Positions 53,601-58,100 of a stretch of DNA of 64,000 bases are shown in pieces (positions within the stretch are counted from its first letter, which is position 1; every line of letters starts with the position of its first letter). The stretch comes from Diphasiastrum complanatum. Lineage: Eukaryota > Streptophyta > Lycopodiopsida > Lycopodiales > Lycopodiaceae. The translations under genes were made by a program, and so were the position numbers. The notes under the pieces are model-generated. The model searched no databases, had not been told where the DNA came from, and saw only the letters and a program-made list of their open reading frames with translations. The DNA lies in the NCBI GenBank assembly GCA_029204225.1, contig CM055097.1, forward strand, positions 68,663,955 through 68,727,954. Reading direction: 5' to 3'.

Positions 53601-53705
53601 TGGTATAGTAAAAATATGGCCCTTTTCTCAAAGGAACACTAGAATCCTCCTCTTTTATCCTTCCTCTCATTTCTTTATAAAGCAATTCTTGTAGGTCACT
53701 TGTAT
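18890..53705 (-). CDS. Oligopeptidase B-like serine peptidase gene (S9A), seven exons, both ends missing
   Basis: The product is a prolyl-oligopeptidase-family peptidase of the oligopeptidase B type, which cleaves short peptides after basic residues: an N-terminal beta-propeller gates a C-terminal alpha/beta-hydrolase. Seven exons of 281, 195, 347, 292, 159, 366 and 66 bp encode about 568 residues of a family protein usually near 700-750. Every junction has GT/AG sites and compatible phases. Recognisable landmarks in order are [45 protein letters not shown], the family hallmark [19 protein letters not shown] and the nucleophile motif GRSAGG. Introns are 88, 340, 19333, 232, 12696 and 421 bp; the two large ones are filled with retroelements. 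No disabling mutation was seen in the exons. Exons for the extreme N-terminus and for the catalytic Asp and His were not found and probably lie outside the window. Confidence 0.93.
19377..19742 (-). CDS. Oligopeptidase B-like exon 6 with catalytic serine
   Basis: This 122-codon phase-0 exon starts [18 protein letters not shown] after ttgcag. It holds the [15 protein letters not shown] signature and, near its middle, [13 protein letters not shown], in which the serine of GRSAGG is the nucleophile. It ends PLTTAEYE before gtaagc. The sequence is intact. In the family the next residues are EWGNP, which is exactly what exon 7 supplies. Confidence 0.95.
19743..21113. other. Intron sequence, lower end of the 12.7-kb intron
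   Basis: From the ttgcag acceptor of exon 6 to about 20750 the sequence is ordinary AT-rich intron. From about 20755 to 21113 it becomes richer in GC and contains a short inverted pair gagcac/gtgctc at 21071-21108. The latter block touches the broken end of Copia-3 and may be a scrap of a retroelement LTR, but no partner copy exists in the window to prove it. Confidence 0.45.
21114..23311 (-). mobile_element. Copia-3, minus-strand copy, gag-gapped and truncated in RT
   Basis: From 23311 down: 27 bp of a 5' LTR end, a PBS (tgatatcagagc at 23284-23272 on the minus strand), Gag N-terminus ([18 protein letters not shown], near 23030-22980) to SKEVWEIL, then a jump to the pre-integrase ([16 protein letters not shown]). 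Integrase follows ([31 protein letters not shown]), a further internal deletion after [11 protein letters not shown], then RT with [30 protein letters not shown] and [11 protein letters not shown]. It breaks off at 21114 before RNase H. Numerous stops. Copia-2a is inserted at its LTR. Confidence 0.85.
23312..23813 (+). repeat. Copia-2a 5' LTR with internal 23-bp tandem repeats
   Basis: The LTR begins TGTTGGAATGTAAATGG and ends CTATTTCCTACA. At 23547-23637 a 23-bp unit (gttggatagccaatagtcaa plus gta) is repeated about four times. A probable TATA box (actatatatatgtgtgc) lies near 23632-23648, followed by the expected transcript leader. The same LTR occurs at 38807 and 58482. Confidence 0.92.
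23814..23826 (+). promoter_or_regulatory. Copia-2a primer-binding site
   Basis: TGGTATCAGAGCC abuts the LTR end and is the classical initiator-tRNA-Met primer site of plant copia elements. Confidence 0.92.
24509..24791 (+). other. Orphan 283-bp segment between copia fragments
   Basis: This AT-rich segment resembles no other part of the window. It begins gtaagat directly after the Gag codons LIAKG and ends ttaatag just before the Copia-3 Cys-knuckle codons, so it has the outer form of an intron. It may equally be host sequence trapped between two insertions. Confidence 0.4.
24792..26690 (+). mobile_element. Copia-3, plus-strand copy: CCHC to RT start
   Basis: The plus strand encodes [16 protein letters not shown] (knuckle), the protease motif [19 protein letters not shown] (near 25000), [19 protein letters not shown], pre-integrase ([11 protein letters not shown]), integrase ([16 protein letters not shown] with the expected TD of the core changed to AD, then [19 protein letters not shown]) and the RT start ([19 protein letters not shown]-type sequence, [28 protein letters not shown]). 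It ends in NIVYNETFR near 26690 where Gypsy-3 begins. Several frames are broken. It faces the minus copy at 21.1-23.3 kb. Confidence 0.85.
26691..27238 (+). other. Gypsy-3 leader, no coding content
   Basis: Pyrimidine-rich sequence with recurring words gctgcccagcacc, gctgtcca and tttcagc, as often found in plant retroelement leaders just before gag. No LTR copy of the 31.1-31.5 kb sequence is found here, so the 5' LTR has been lost. Confidence 0.55.
27239..29017 (+). pseudogene. Gypsy-3 Gag and protease-like region, two stops
   Basis: One frame (frame 2) continues through stops at 27608 and 27869. The N-terminal part is Pro-rich ([19 protein letters not shown]). The retrotransposon-gag domain is clear: [33 protein letters not shown] and [20 protein letters not shown]. 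After a variable linker the second half of a retropepsin-like domain is seen ([20 protein letters not shown]); the usual DSGA first half is not visible. No CCHC knuckle was found. The Asp/His-rich linker near 28330-28560 contains the word SHIQV twice. Confidence 0.7.
29091..30518 (+). CDS. Gypsy-3 long ORF of unknown function replacing RT/integrase
   Basis: This 475-codon open frame has no motif of RT, RNase H or integrase. It begins with a sequence reminiscent of the protease-RT linker ([15 protein letters not shown]), then becomes very rich in Trp, His, Phe, Tyr, Cys and Leu, with recurring words such as [23 protein letters not shown] and [13 protein letters not shown]. No signal peptide or clean set of membrane helices stands out, though hydrophobic stretches are many. 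The plus strand is T-rich and A-poor here, which lowers the chance of stop codons, so length alone does not prove coding. It might be a decayed, recombined filler or a transduced sequence. I do not recognise a function. Confidence 0.45.
   Translation: MVGAVSSPLVSISPSLESIMADVPADFYGVLHGYTFDGSLAIGDQVVSSFALLHGSPLEVCEPPHDISTVPYMIHAPLALTVTHFPSEDICEMVTITYLGYLYAGIFLDEYTGILQSPCVSTYTFAAVHVDAMDIWHSWLLRIAWFPFEPVDWCWFFHITDRPWCGYLYDYACGSLSIPWIVAHCQAWHILMAWVIASVLATVCPGDLQITRHFKLLHIAWSPMLSCHFVLVFRDHQSTLREFLLLSWIVFGDVAAIYFSIAHMCFDTHSQLHVDVDPMLATDVGDPIPRSSAFLLFLTCAPGVYFGITLAASFDGSSDSPSVFGVSYDGLVCPYEVFLDEFFGYSFLVEASTISRFVAIVFMHHVFLDDALISWTFWSFWHAALLVIGALKVPCAIATSHSWALWIPWAFDHAGAHFSILAILCQDDLFIYDPCFLAYRLLFHATIACLSSCLCSYSLVLVFRCCYLFLGHLYH
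30529..31077 (+). CDS. Gypsy-3 continuation with chromodomain-like C-terminus
   Basis: After a frame change near 30520 the same kind of sequence continues ([20 protein letters not shown] repeats the IPWHSW words). From about 30835 it turns into a recognisable end of pol: [10 protein letters not shown], then [19 protein letters not shown], which has the pattern of the chromodomain at the end of chromovirus integrases (xxLVxWxGxPxEEATWE). The stop is TGA at 31075-31077, 38 bp before the purine tract. Confidence 0.6.
   Translation: MVDGYVYDAAIRDECPSLFQFPYWLPVADAVLPSRAFWIPWYDVPIFWADPLLSWALRIPWHSWLLLDLLLVPWHSWLFHIAWFQMTRSRCSLHRHDVDPELFPFLPAAIQQVHLHHSRCCRQIQFLVQFDGRPVEEAPWEPIDVFYHTPSLADQDCAPPALVDSSTSDVALIVDAPGLAVV
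31126..31478 (+). repeat. Gypsy-3 3' LTR-like segment
   Basis: It follows the purine tract gtcggggagag (31115-31125), contains a TATA-like cttggctataagtagggaaa near 31370 and the usual tail of initiator-region pyrimidines. The exact ends are uncertain because no second LTR is in the window. It is cut on the right by a Copia-3 fragment. Confidence 0.55.
31479..31810 (-). mobile_element. Copia-3 Gag middle fragment (minus strand)
   Basis: About 110 codons read [20 protein letters not shown], then [20 protein letters not shown] and [17 protein letters not shown], a UBN2-type copia Gag core. This is precisely the portion missing from the minus-strand Copia-3 at 22.8 kb, where Gag jumps from SKEVWEIL to the pre-integrase. 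It lies at the far side of Gypsy-3. Confidence 0.8.
31811..32438 (-). other. Peptidase intron, upper end of the 12.7-kb intron
   Basis: Ordinary AT-rich intron sequence between the Copia-3 fragment and the gtaaaa donor of exon 5. No repeat or coding feature was recognised. Confidence 0.6.
32439..32597 (-). CDS. Oligopeptidase B-like exon 5 (hydrolase domain start)
   Basis: This phase-0 exon of 53 codons opens after gaacctg/caggtt with [17 protein letters not shown], then [15 protein letters not shown] and [12 protein letters not shown]. The last motif is the start of the alpha/beta-hydrolase core in S9A enzymes. The donor is gtaaaa. The following 12.7-kb intron contains Copia-3, Copia-2a and Gypsy-3. 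Confidence 0.93.
32830..33121 (-). CDS. Oligopeptidase B-like exon 4 (propeller)
   Basis: The acceptor is gtcaag and one base completes the split codon from exon 3. The sequence includes [30 protein letters not shown] and [15 protein letters not shown], typical of the last propeller blades and the hinge to the hydrolase domain. It ends KKRQE in phase 0 before gtacgg. It sits only 232 bp from exon 5 but 19.3 kb from exon 3. Confidence 0.92.
33122..34689 (-). other. Peptidase intron, lower end of the 19.3-kb intron
   Basis: The gtcaag acceptor of exon 4 is preceded by AT-rich unique-looking sequence. A 110-codon open stretch at 33166-33498 on the minus strand has no recognisable domain and no splice context, so I treat it as chance. 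No transposon domain was found until Gypsy-2. Confidence 0.6.
34690..36173 (-). mobile_element. Gypsy-2: Ty3/gypsy pol fragment (RNase H to integrase end)
   Basis: From 36173 down the minus strand reads RNase H ([53 protein letters not shown]), then after a gap the integrase in one open frame at 35566-34832 ([78 protein letters not shown]). The N-terminal zinc domain, the first catalytic Asp and the chromodomain are missing or unrecognisable. It is related to Gypsy-1 but clearly diverged. Both LTRs are absent. Confidence 0.87.
36174..36282 (+). repeat. Copia-2b 5' LTR remnant with a 60-bp inversion
   Basis: Bases 36234-36282 are the last 49 bp of the LTR in plus orientation (gtgattgaatag to tttcctaca). 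The 60 bp before them (gcattctcaaaagaaag to gaacagcc) are LTR sequence in reverse orientation, corresponding to the stretch that should lie immediately upstream. The rest of the LTR is missing and Gypsy-2 begins. Confidence 0.8.
36283..36294 (+). promoter_or_regulatory. Copia-2b primer-binding site
   Basis: TGGTATTAGAGC directly follows the LTR end; it differs from the Copia-2a site by one base. Confidence 0.88.
36700..37587 (+). pseudogene. Copia-2b protease relic and integrase
   Basis: The protease motif VIDTGATRH is followed by a small deletion that shifts the frame (Copia-2c has KEVFTKLVKV here). Then [20 protein letters not shown], and from 36913 a 224-codon frame with the pre-integrase zinc residues (WHARFGH, HVCEGC) and the integrase core: [27 protein letters not shown] and [12 protein letters not shown]. 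It ends shortly after [17 protein letters not shown], where a deletion joins it to the linker at 37540. Confidence 0.85.
37542..38853 (+). pseudogene. Copia-2b integrase-RT linker and its duplicated copy
   Basis: The linker starts [20 protein letters not shown] and contains Gln/Ser/Pro-rich repeats ([26 protein letters not shown]). At 38110 ([11 protein letters not shown]), where RT should begin, the sequence turns into a second, diverged version of the linker ([58 protein letters not shown]). It then runs through noncoding-like sequence ([22 protein letters not shown]) to the polypurine tract. No RT motif is present. Confidence 0.8.
38807..39184 (+). repeat. Copia-2b 3' LTR, truncated
   Basis: It starts TGTTGGAATGTAGATGG after the tract tttaaggaggg and follows Copia-2a closely through the 23-bp repeats, stopping at gcaatactga, about 120 bp before the expected end. 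LINE H sequence begins immediately. The low divergence among the three Copia-2 LTRs suggests recent family activity. Confidence 0.9.
39185..39695 (-). mobile_element. LINE H: 5' end and ORF1 with Ala/Cys/Thr-rich repeats, truncated
   Basis: On the minus strand the element starts next to the TC tail of LINE E with the same 5' leader as LINE G (gccagccctgccatctgtc). ORF1 opens at about 39582 ([20 protein letters not shown]), runs through tandem TQAxxACVxD repeats to 39330, and continues into the start of the RNA-binding domain ([36 protein letters not shown]). It is cut at 39185 against the Copia-2b LTR. The repeat-rich N-terminus is unlike the Ser/Pro-rich one of LINE G. Confidence 0.75.
39335..39514 (-). 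repeat. 90-bp coding tandem duplication with nested palindromes
   Basis: The unit starting gctgggacagagacggaggc at 39335 recurs at 39425, a 90-bp (30-codon) period. Inside and just beyond lie GC-rich inverted repeats such as gccacgcaggcagctgc and its arms at 39533-39552, and ctgccacgcaagcag opposite ctgcgtggcag. The period is a multiple of three, so the ORF1 frame is kept. Confidence 0.85.
39696..40896 (-). mobile_element. LINE E: 3' portion of a LINE (zinc segment to tail)
   Basis: From 40896 down: the region after RT ([20 protein letters not shown]-like sequence), [17 protein letters not shown]-like sequence near 40700-40640, and the zinc segment [20 protein letters not shown] then [12 protein letters not shown] near 40440-40370. 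A long C-terminal extension follows, very rich in Asp/Glu then His/Arg/Thr ([29 protein letters not shown]), ending at 39890. The 3' tail is catgccaaaaggcatataag with (TTTC)n(TC)n at 39696-39725. Gypsy-1 is inserted at its upper end. Confidence 0.85.
40897..41257 (-). repeat. Gypsy-1 3' LTR
   Basis: On the minus strand the LTR runs TGTTACGAGCTCGTAACC to GGACCTATTACAACA. Its first 18 bases are a short dyad (gttacgagctcgtaac). The LTR start abuts the polypurine tract. The flanking pentamer on the lower side is tggtc; the partner is lost with the 5' LTR. Confidence 0.85.
41258..41275 (-). promoter_or_regulatory. Gypsy-1 polypurine tract
   Basis: On the minus strand cttaagggggagggag lies immediately before the LTR start and just after the chromodomain stop. 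Confidence 0.88.
41269..42666 (-). CDS. Gypsy-1 integrase with chromodomain
   Basis: The frame opens upstream of the zinc-binding domain ([30 protein letters not shown]). The catalytic core shows the three acidic residues in [23 protein letters not shown] and [17 protein letters not shown]. The C-terminal part has [40 protein letters not shown] and [15 protein letters not shown] chromodomain ends the protein ([33 protein letters not shown]). No stop interrupts it. It was once continuous with the Gag-Pol frame upstream; an acidic linker ([18 protein letters not shown]) sits in between. Confidence 0.93.
   Translation of the reverse strand: MVEGQLTQGFKWKQYSIQDEYLLYRDRVCVPNSEDYRQQVLYECHDNPSVGHPGIQKTYELLRRQFFWPSMKKDVHQYVTSCQKCQVNKAERLKAGGLLHPLEIPAGKWESISMDFIVGLPKTQKGNDAIWVTVDRLTKMAHFILTKTTVRAPELARLFVDGLFKLYGLPSGIVSDRDSKFTGNFWRAVFHHLHTKLNMSTTDHPQTDGQTERVNQVLEDMLRAYVSKRQTNWEEYLSILEFAYNSTKHSATGYSPFMLMYGFQPRSPTAVGFKQEKVEAARNFLEDLNQMIEHAKRSIRQSQDRARHYADPHRRDVQFSTGEKVYLRVPVDSKTLKSGVCAKLSPRYCGPFTISRRLGEVTYELELPHSSKVFPVFHVSQLRKALTRSDNLVGDSVLVLPLDPQQPPHEPEEILDSRETQTRHTLYREYLVKWNDQPVENATWERGSVLRKIFPNFVLEDQDGS
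42873..46055 (-). CDS. Gypsy-1 Gag-protease-RT-RNase H polyprotein
   Basis: The ATG at 46055 begins [19 protein letters not shown]. Gag includes a retrotransposon-gag domain (about residues 110-290) and a CCHC knuckle [14 protein letters not shown] near 342-360. The protease motif is [14 protein letters not shown] near 437, with Asp where Ser or Thr is usual. RT motifs follow: [47 protein letters not shown] and [13 protein letters not shown], where FLDD near 782 is the catalytic site. RNase H has [15 protein letters not shown] (near 931), [20 protein letters not shown] and ADALSR. The frame ends at a TGA that looks like a recent nonsense mutation, because homologous sequence continues in frame beyond it. 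Confidence 0.94.
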   Translation of the reverse strand: MTTPQGPDQPQERGFDELETEALAYRKGKEPMEVEEQEQFAEELDELVTKEQFLQLVTEVDELKLALANFKSSVDDSFAELKNLILSSANGSLPSTSQLSPSPLPSVSGETLRSHPSVFKDLKPPTFNGEEKDRNADILQTFLSKWKNIHALKQTPDHLQAIEASLSLGPMAYKWWLNLQETGQTPRSWKAFEEAFLREFLPENELDRAWEAWERTVMDKSLIQYISQYREAILKIKNMDDYQKIRGCVRGLKDEYKVEVQRNSPTTLEQALRYAQIYDDSVGRKRARQQPLSEQLPQKDFQFKKKFLKRKKEDKFKGEAPQKRPSLIQPLKPDDFEKAKQERLCFVCMGKGHTVRQCPKGPFTKKDKKDKKQVHLVQTVCFPSDSAASEIKVYHEDHEHCCQLTSAMLARPFSFGPHDLVRMHGKVGNQSVRVMVDDGATHNFINHTLVKKLKLPEVPSQHRYIVSLAKGEDKKIWETMVSKLNLGIQGYQDEINFQIMHLDRTDIVLGRDWLYSLGPSLHRNYQENTLSFQHKGREIQPHGEHDVPNSPMVCSSELCQLIGDEDHQVFLCDFQFIPEVSISSSIQQKISKLETLLSKFKDVFPEDLPHGLPPSREVDHVINLVPGTAPVSKPPYRVSRTEDEEITRQLTDYLGKGQIQTSSSPWASPVLLVKKKEGSMRLCVDYRALNKVTIKNKYPMPRADELFDQLDGAKFFSKIDLRSGYHQVRIKSEDVSKTAFRTRHGHYEFKVMPFGLTNAPATFMTLMNSVLRPYLGKFVVVFLDDILVYSKTRKEHLKHLRKVFRLLRKHKLYAKQSKCEFFVEEVAYLGHIISSDGIKMDPNKVKAILSWLRPQNILELQIFLGLAGYYRRFVKEYAQTAVPMTNLLKGKGKEFIWESAQQESFDALNTALATTPVLKVVDPNQPFVVETDASDFAVGAVLTQGGRPVAFESKKLEPAQTRYSAYEKELFSIVHALKTWRHYLYGANFEVLTDRESLRYLCNQPELRGRKARWAELMQEFDMSIRYRRGKFNTVADALSRMPMINELSFTQIRNELSSP
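46196..47756 (-). mobile_element. LINE G: 5' leader, ORF1 and endonuclease start
   Basis: From 47756 down the leader reads ccatctgtccagccagccct with a second TC run (47660-47692). ORF1 begins at about 47658 ([20 protein letters not shown]), is Ser/Pro-rich, then has a coiled coil ([36 protein letters not shown]) and an RNA-binding domain ([20 protein letters not shown], then [19 protein letters not shown]). One frame change lies near 47420 and another near 46690. ORF2 starts near 46453 with [20 protein letters not shown], the endonuclease N-terminus, and stops at 46196 against Gypsy-1. With LINE E it may form one original element split by Gypsy-1. Confidence 0.85.
47757..47780. repeat. (GA)n at the 5' edge of LINE G
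   Basis: About 12 GA units separate the LINE G leader from unique intron sequence (gcctgaacttttgag). A TC run is therefore present at the 5' side of this LINE as well as at the 3' tails. Confidence 0.8.
47781..47896 (-). other. ENY2-side intron sequence beyond the gtaaac donor
   Basis: AT-rich sequence following the donor of the ENY2-like exon, cut by the LINE G insertion. The next ENY2 exon was not found. Confidence 0.5.
47897..48071 (-). pseudogene. ENY2/SUS1-like exon, frameshifted, inside the 19.3-kb host intron
   Basis: The residues [18 protein letters not shown] and [10 protein letters not shown], then in the next frame [22 protein letters not shown] split here as [13 protein letters not shown] and VQNITPKGR, match the core of plant ENY2 (Sus1), a roughly 100-residue all-helical subunit of the SAGA deubiquitinase module and of TREX-2. 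The exon is bounded by tttcag and by gtaaac after GGGCGAG, as in an intron-containing gene, so it is not a processed copy. Between DELK and the downstream Arg, about nine bases of the family sequence are replaced by a single C, which shifts the frame and leads to TGA about 13 codons later. A final exon (residues after ITPKGR) is not seen; a LINE and a gypsy element lie where it would be expected. A duplicated gene fragment or pseudogene is most likely. Confidence 0.8.
48072..50470 (-). other. Non-coding stretch with possible LTR-type insertion (48110-50260)
   Basis: On the minus strand the 27-bp word ataggatccttggatag(r)ggactttata occurs at about 50258-50231 and again at 48140-48112. The upper copy is followed at once by TTGATATCAGAGCC, which looks like a tRNA-Met primer site. 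This suggests the two copies are the ends of LTRs of a small minus-strand element with a roughly 2-kb interior; the LTRs cannot be extended further by eye and no pol domain was seen. The upper part (50260-50470) is A/C-rich with repeated ccataa and ccacaacc words. Confidence 0.35.
48960..49200 (-). promoter_or_regulatory. CpG- and GC-rich block, possible promoter or first exon
   Basis: About 240 bp are much richer in GC and CpG than the flanks, with a C run, a (GA)n at 49053-49075, and a palindrome tgtcaggcgctgaca at 49167-49181. On the minus strand a candidate exon end gtgggatg followed by gtgagtaaa lies near 49120. It is 1.0 kb upstream of the ENY2-like exon and on the same strand, so it could be that gene's first exon and promoter, but the peptide does not match the ENY2 N-terminus that I would expect. 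Confidence 0.3.
50490..51508. repeat. GC-rich tandem repeat, about 362-bp unit, nearly three copies
   Basis: The marker gattcggg occurs at 50583, 50946 and 51308, periods of 363 and 362 bp. Each unit contains the same order of words: gggaccgagcctggc, gattcgggtgtcgt, ttcgacgggacagaaacgca, gtttctccaaac, gtttcggcca and ctgtgggagcagac. Units differ by scattered substitutions and small indels. The block is rich in CpG. Long open frames occur on both strands, which I take to be a consequence of composition, not coding. Confidence 0.88.
51509..51890. repeat. 112-bp tandem repeat, about 3.4 copies
   Basis: The start word cctgtagtgaatgaaac is found at 51509, 51621, 51733 and 51845, a constant 112-bp period. 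The unit continues agttttgcataagtaattag, taagctgttgaagttcatcc and ggggaaaccgatcacatcat. Copies are nearly identical, much closer than the 362-bp repeats beside them, and the fourth is cut at the common word aagctgtt. Confidence 0.92.
51891..52170. repeat. GC-rich foldback with A/T-rich centre
   Basis: Two GC-rich arms (about 51970-52040 and 52112-52162) contain gcgtccggacgcacgtc in direct orientation, and gatgcagacg in the left arm opposite cgtctgcatc in the right arm. The centre is a tatatactatatata stretch. A poly(T)/poly(A) dyad lies at 51930-51961 and an A run at 52096-52106. This may be a small inverted-repeat element. Confidence 0.65.
52171..52454 (-). other. Peptidase intron after exon 3
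   Basis: AT-rich sequence after the gtataa donor, without recognised features, up to the foldback. Confidence 0.6.
52455..52801 (-). CDS. Oligopeptidase B-like exon 3 (propeller)
   Basis: The exon begins after attcag with [20 protein letters not shown] and ends inside a codon (GAGAG, donor gtataa). Joined to the next exon the split codon becomes serine, giving HRESVKLDQV, the expected family sequence at this point. Several propeller motifs are visible ([30 protein letters not shown]). It is followed by the 19.3-kb intron. Confidence 0.92.
53142..53336 (-). CDS. Oligopeptidase B-like exon 2 (propeller)
   Basis: The acceptor is gcag and the exon opens with [20 protein letters not shown], 65 codons in phase 0. 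It carries the repeated propeller pattern of this family ([16 protein letters not shown], then [17 protein letters not shown]). The donor, read as AAG followed by gttgct, is weak for a plant intron, but the protein joins correctly to the next exon (PYK then AWRHEL), so the junction is well supported. Confidence 0.9.
53425..53705 (-). CDS. Oligopeptidase B-like exon 1 of the visible set (propeller start)
   Basis: This exon is read after a ctacag acceptor and begins with the last two bases of a split codon, giving the residues [12 protein letters not shown], followed by [19 protein letters not shown] and ending QAVK before a gtaagc donor. In the family this stretch joins the N-terminal helical region to the first propeller blades. 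An upstream exon must supply the first base of the split codon and the roughly 50-100 N-terminal residues; I searched by eye to the right-hand end of the window and did not find it. Confidence 0.93.
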
Positions 53706-54734
53706 CTGTAGAACAGTGAGCATCACGTCTTGCTTAGAACAAATCATCCAAACAGCCAAAAGTCAATAAATCAGTATCTATTCTTCAAACCTTGAGACAT
53801 AATCATATGTAACGTGGCACCAGTTAAAAACTTGCAGATTCAACATAAATAGCCACAATAAGCTGAAAATACAACAAGTCACATTGAATTCAAAATTGAC
53901 TTCTATAACAAAACTGCATGTGTATCTATTTGTGAAATAAGAATATATCCAATTTCACAAATTTATATAGAGAAGTCAGTGATGTCATAAGGTAAAGCTT
54001 AGAAACAATATACAAGCAACTCAAAATGTCAAAGGATCTAAGTCAAAACTGCATAGGCCAATGGGGCTTGGTTTAGTTGTTGACCCCTTAAGTTTTTACG
54101 CAAGATTTCAGTCGCCCCTCCCACCCCTTTAGCACACTAGACCAACATAATAAACAAATTATGATCTGCATCAAACCCATACATTGTGAAGTCACTGAAT
54201 TTTAAATAGAAATGGTCAACCATAGAAAGCATTTTTCCCTTGGAGCTTCTTATCCTTTATTGTGCAAACACAATTCACATTTTGGTTCATTGCTTTGCAT
54301 TTTCTAATGTAAACTAGAGCATAGCTACATGATTATAAATCATCTTACAAAAATCAAACTCTAAGACAAGCTTTGGGTTATCTAGAACATCCCAATAAAA
54401 TAAATAAATTGGTGGAATATTTATAAGTGATTGTGGGCTACAAGAATTTCCCAACTTGCGCAAGGGAATGAAATGACCTACAAAGGAGTTGTCTCTATCA
54501 ATGCATGCAGCGGTACAAAGTGTAAGTCCTCAGGAATAGTATATAACTGCCTGCTACTGCTATTTCCAGAAAATATTTCTTAACTGTGCATTTGACAATA
54601 ACTAGCTTTATCACTTGGATGCTTCAACAAAAATTCACTAAAATGCTTATAAATAATCAGAAGAAATGGTCATTCATATCTCAAATCATCTGCATCACAG
54701 CAATATAATGTCAAAAACCAATAACAATACAGAT
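53706..54734 (-). other. Peptidase intron upstream of exon 1 of the visible set
   Basis: The ctacag acceptor is preceded by AT-rich unique-looking sequence of about 1 kb. The expected upstream exon (with a YYWLRDD-like motif) was not seen. Confidence 0.6.
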
Positions 54735-55165
54735 TACCATCCACCACTTGCCCATAAATCAAAAGCGTTCAGAGTCAATATGTATGAAAAATTGCAACAA
54801 AAATGCAAAGTGTTGCATGCTGCCCAAAACTCCACGTAGCCGAAAAAGAAAAGATGTAGCTTGTTGTCCAAGCTTAATGCCGCCAAAAAAAGAGTGAAGA
54901 CAAGCATGCTCCATCCAAAGTAGGTAACCAAAAAACCAGTCACAAGCCGAAATATGGATTTGCAATCCATCAATGGTTCCCACATGATTTCATAAGTCTT
55001 CTTACCACAAGAAACATAAAGAAGAGTATGATACTCTTTTACCATCACATCCTCCCGAATCTTACTATCAATGATCTGCTCACCAACACTAGGTAAGACA
55101 ACGCCGTCATCATAAGAAGCATCAAAACATGAACATCAGCATAAGGTACTGATTTTGGTGAGGCA
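54735..55165 (-). mobile_element. Copia-2 3' interior fragment
   Basis: The minus-strand words YGKKTYEIMWEPLMDCKSIF-like and YFGWSML match the segment just before the 3' LTR in Copia-2b ([22 protein letters not shown]) and Copia-2c. It is more diverged than those two and has no LTR. This is a third copy of the RT-less arrangement, cut by LINE F at 55166. Confidence 0.7.
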
Positions 55166-58100
55166 TCAGCAGAGAGAGAGAGAAAGAAAGAAAGAAAGCT
55201 TTATTAATGTCTTTTCCATGCCAAAGGCATATAAGACTAATGAAGTACATGTCAAGTATGTGATAACCATGGGAGCGTATAAAAACGTCACCAAAACTGC
55301 AAAAAGAAAAAACATCTAGTACAAATTAAGACAGATACGTATGCGAGAGTATGTGCGCATAATAGTCCTATGTATCCATGTCAAGCTATAAGGACTATGC
55401 TGAAACTGTTGCTGCTGTGCTGGTGCTGTAGAAAGATGTAATGCGAGCCGCAACACTAGAAGGCACTGGAGCCTGATGGCGTCGTCTATGAGTATGAGCA
55501 CGGGCATGTGTAGTAGTACGTCTCTGTGTGGAATCTCTGGTGATCCTGGTGATAACGTGATGGTGGGACGTACACTGTCTCTGATCTCTGTGGGCATGTA
55601 GGCGACTATCATCCTCATCGTCGTCATAATCCTCATCCTCATGCACTAAATCATATGATCAGAGGAAACCCGGAACTAACCCATCACTATCCACAGTCTG
55701 TGTGAGATACTGTCCACTAGGTATCTGGGTATGATAGGGTACCCAGCAAGATCCAGGGATAGAAATGTGCCCGATAAAACTCCGTCTTCACCCCAGAGCC
55801 AAGTGCTCTGAAGATATGCCCTATACAAATGTCCTCAAATATACTGAAGAGTACCAACTGGTAGATCCATAATGTGAATGCTCAATGTGGAGAGGAGACG
55901 GCAAGCCTGGGAATACCACGAAAGGGAGTGTCCCTCAGAATGTAGGTGCTGGGAGAACAACAAAGTTGCTGCAACATAATGTGTCCCTCTACCCTGAAGA
56001 TCCTCCAGGCGCTGTATGAATGTGACAATATGGAACAATGCCTCTATCTGAATAGGGGGGACATCAAACTCCGCCAATATAATATGATGTGGTATAGAGG
56101 GCTTAGCCCGTATCATCCGAGATAGCATATGAACCTGAAGTCGTGAGATGCGCGCCCACTCGGTAGCCGTCAAGCCAGTACTCCATGTCTTTGATGTGTA
56201 TAGAGCTGAAGGAACTACCATAGTGTCAAAGATTCGGCACTTACTAGTCGCATCTCTAATGTGTGAGCTGAAACATAGTCTCTCCAAATCTACCAAGGAT
56301 GCATAGCCCTTCCGTAATGGTGAAAATGCCGCATAGCGATAACGAGGTCACCCAATGTGCATCCCTCACCTCCCTCTACATGTATAACCTGCTCAAGCTC
56401 ATCTATATATAGACCAAAGAGTGTAGGAGAGAGAGGACATCCCTGCTTGACCCCAATGGTACTCTATCTCTGGTGATACAACTCCTGAAACTCGGATCCG
56501 GCCAATAACTCGTCTGTACAATGCCATAACTGCCTGTATGATGTCCTCCAAGAAGCCCCGGTCCCGAAGTCTCTATATAAGTAAATGCTGAGGCACAGAG
56601 TCAAAGTCCTTGCGGAAATCCACAAAGCAGCAATATACACGCTTTCTCCTGGCCTTAGCCTCCTCAATGATGGATCTCAAGGTGAAAATATGATCTGATG
56701 TAATATATCCTGGTCTGAAACCTGCCTGACCTATGGCATGCCGTGCTCTGGTATCCATCTCTGTATTGATCTCTGACTGAAGAATAGAACCATAAACCTT
56801 GGCAAAGAGGTGGTTGATCATGATGGTACAATAGTTGTCGGCTTTCATGGGATCACCGCCTTTATGGATAGGATGAATAAGGTTTGTGGACCAAGGGGAA
56901 GGGAAACCAGATGTGATAGCGCGGTTAAAGAGGAAAGAGAGAAAGGATGAGAGGATGTCAGCAGCCTGCTTCAAGAGTTCAGCTTCTAGATTATCAACAT
57001 CTTTGGCCTTATGCCGGTTTAAACGATCGATGGCTTCTTCGACTATGGCTGGGGAGAATATATCAGAAGTACGTGTGTAGGGATGTGTGGGAAGTGGGGG
57101 AGTGTCAGGTACAATGTACAATGATGTGGCATAGGTTACCCATGTGCTAAGATCTGTGATCTGAGGTGGAGGGGCTTGTGGAAGGAATTTTTGCCAAAAA
57201 GATCGCGACGAGGAGCTAAAGAGAAGGTCCATCATCTTCTCCCCCTGGCTGATTTCGTAAGTGATTTTCTTTTTTCGGGTGGTTCTACAATATACACGGA
57301 ATAAGTCCCCTTACCAGATGGGGAAGGTGGCAACGTGATAAATCAAGTTCAGATGAAGTTGGTTACATTCATGGTCATACCAGGGGTTATGTGGTCGACT
57401 ATATCGTAAGTGCTTGGGCCGGGGAGATGGAAAAGCCAGGGATGCAGCGGTATGCAAGGTCCGAACAAGAAAAAGAGACTGGTCCGTCAAAGTATCAGCG
57501 TAGGAGAAATGAGTCAGGAGGTCAGATAAGGCTTCCCTGTACATAGGAGTGTTTTGAAGGTTATAGCGGTATACGGTCTTTTTGCTAGGAGTTAATGTAC
57601 TAGTACATGGGGTGTGAAGAAGGCCAACAGAGAGAGAGAGAGAGAAAGAGGTATGAGTGGTCAGACAGGGTGCTACGGTGGACCAAGAAAGATGAAATAT
57701 AGGGGAGGATAGACGGCAATCCCATGAAATAGTCAACAACACTACTCCCTCCGTTGTGTGGAAAACAAGTAAAGTCACCTAAATCAGGCCACTGCAGTAA
57801 GCCATTATAAATGGCCAATCCATGAGCCTCGCCCAACTGAAGCATCTGCTCCCCATATGCAGTAACTGGACCCTCTGCATCTGCTGATCATCGCCAGAGG
57901 CCAAGATCATCCCAGTCTAAAGCATGTATCCGTTGTGGATCATCCTCTGCTCTATGGAACTCTGTCTGCTTGGACCCAGTCCTGGCATTAAAGTCACCAG
58001 CTAAAAGATTATAACCCCGCTCCTCGTATCTGATGATGTCGGAAGAGATATCCATGTAAGGTGACTCCTCATCTGATGTGAAAACGGATGTGTCCAGTGG

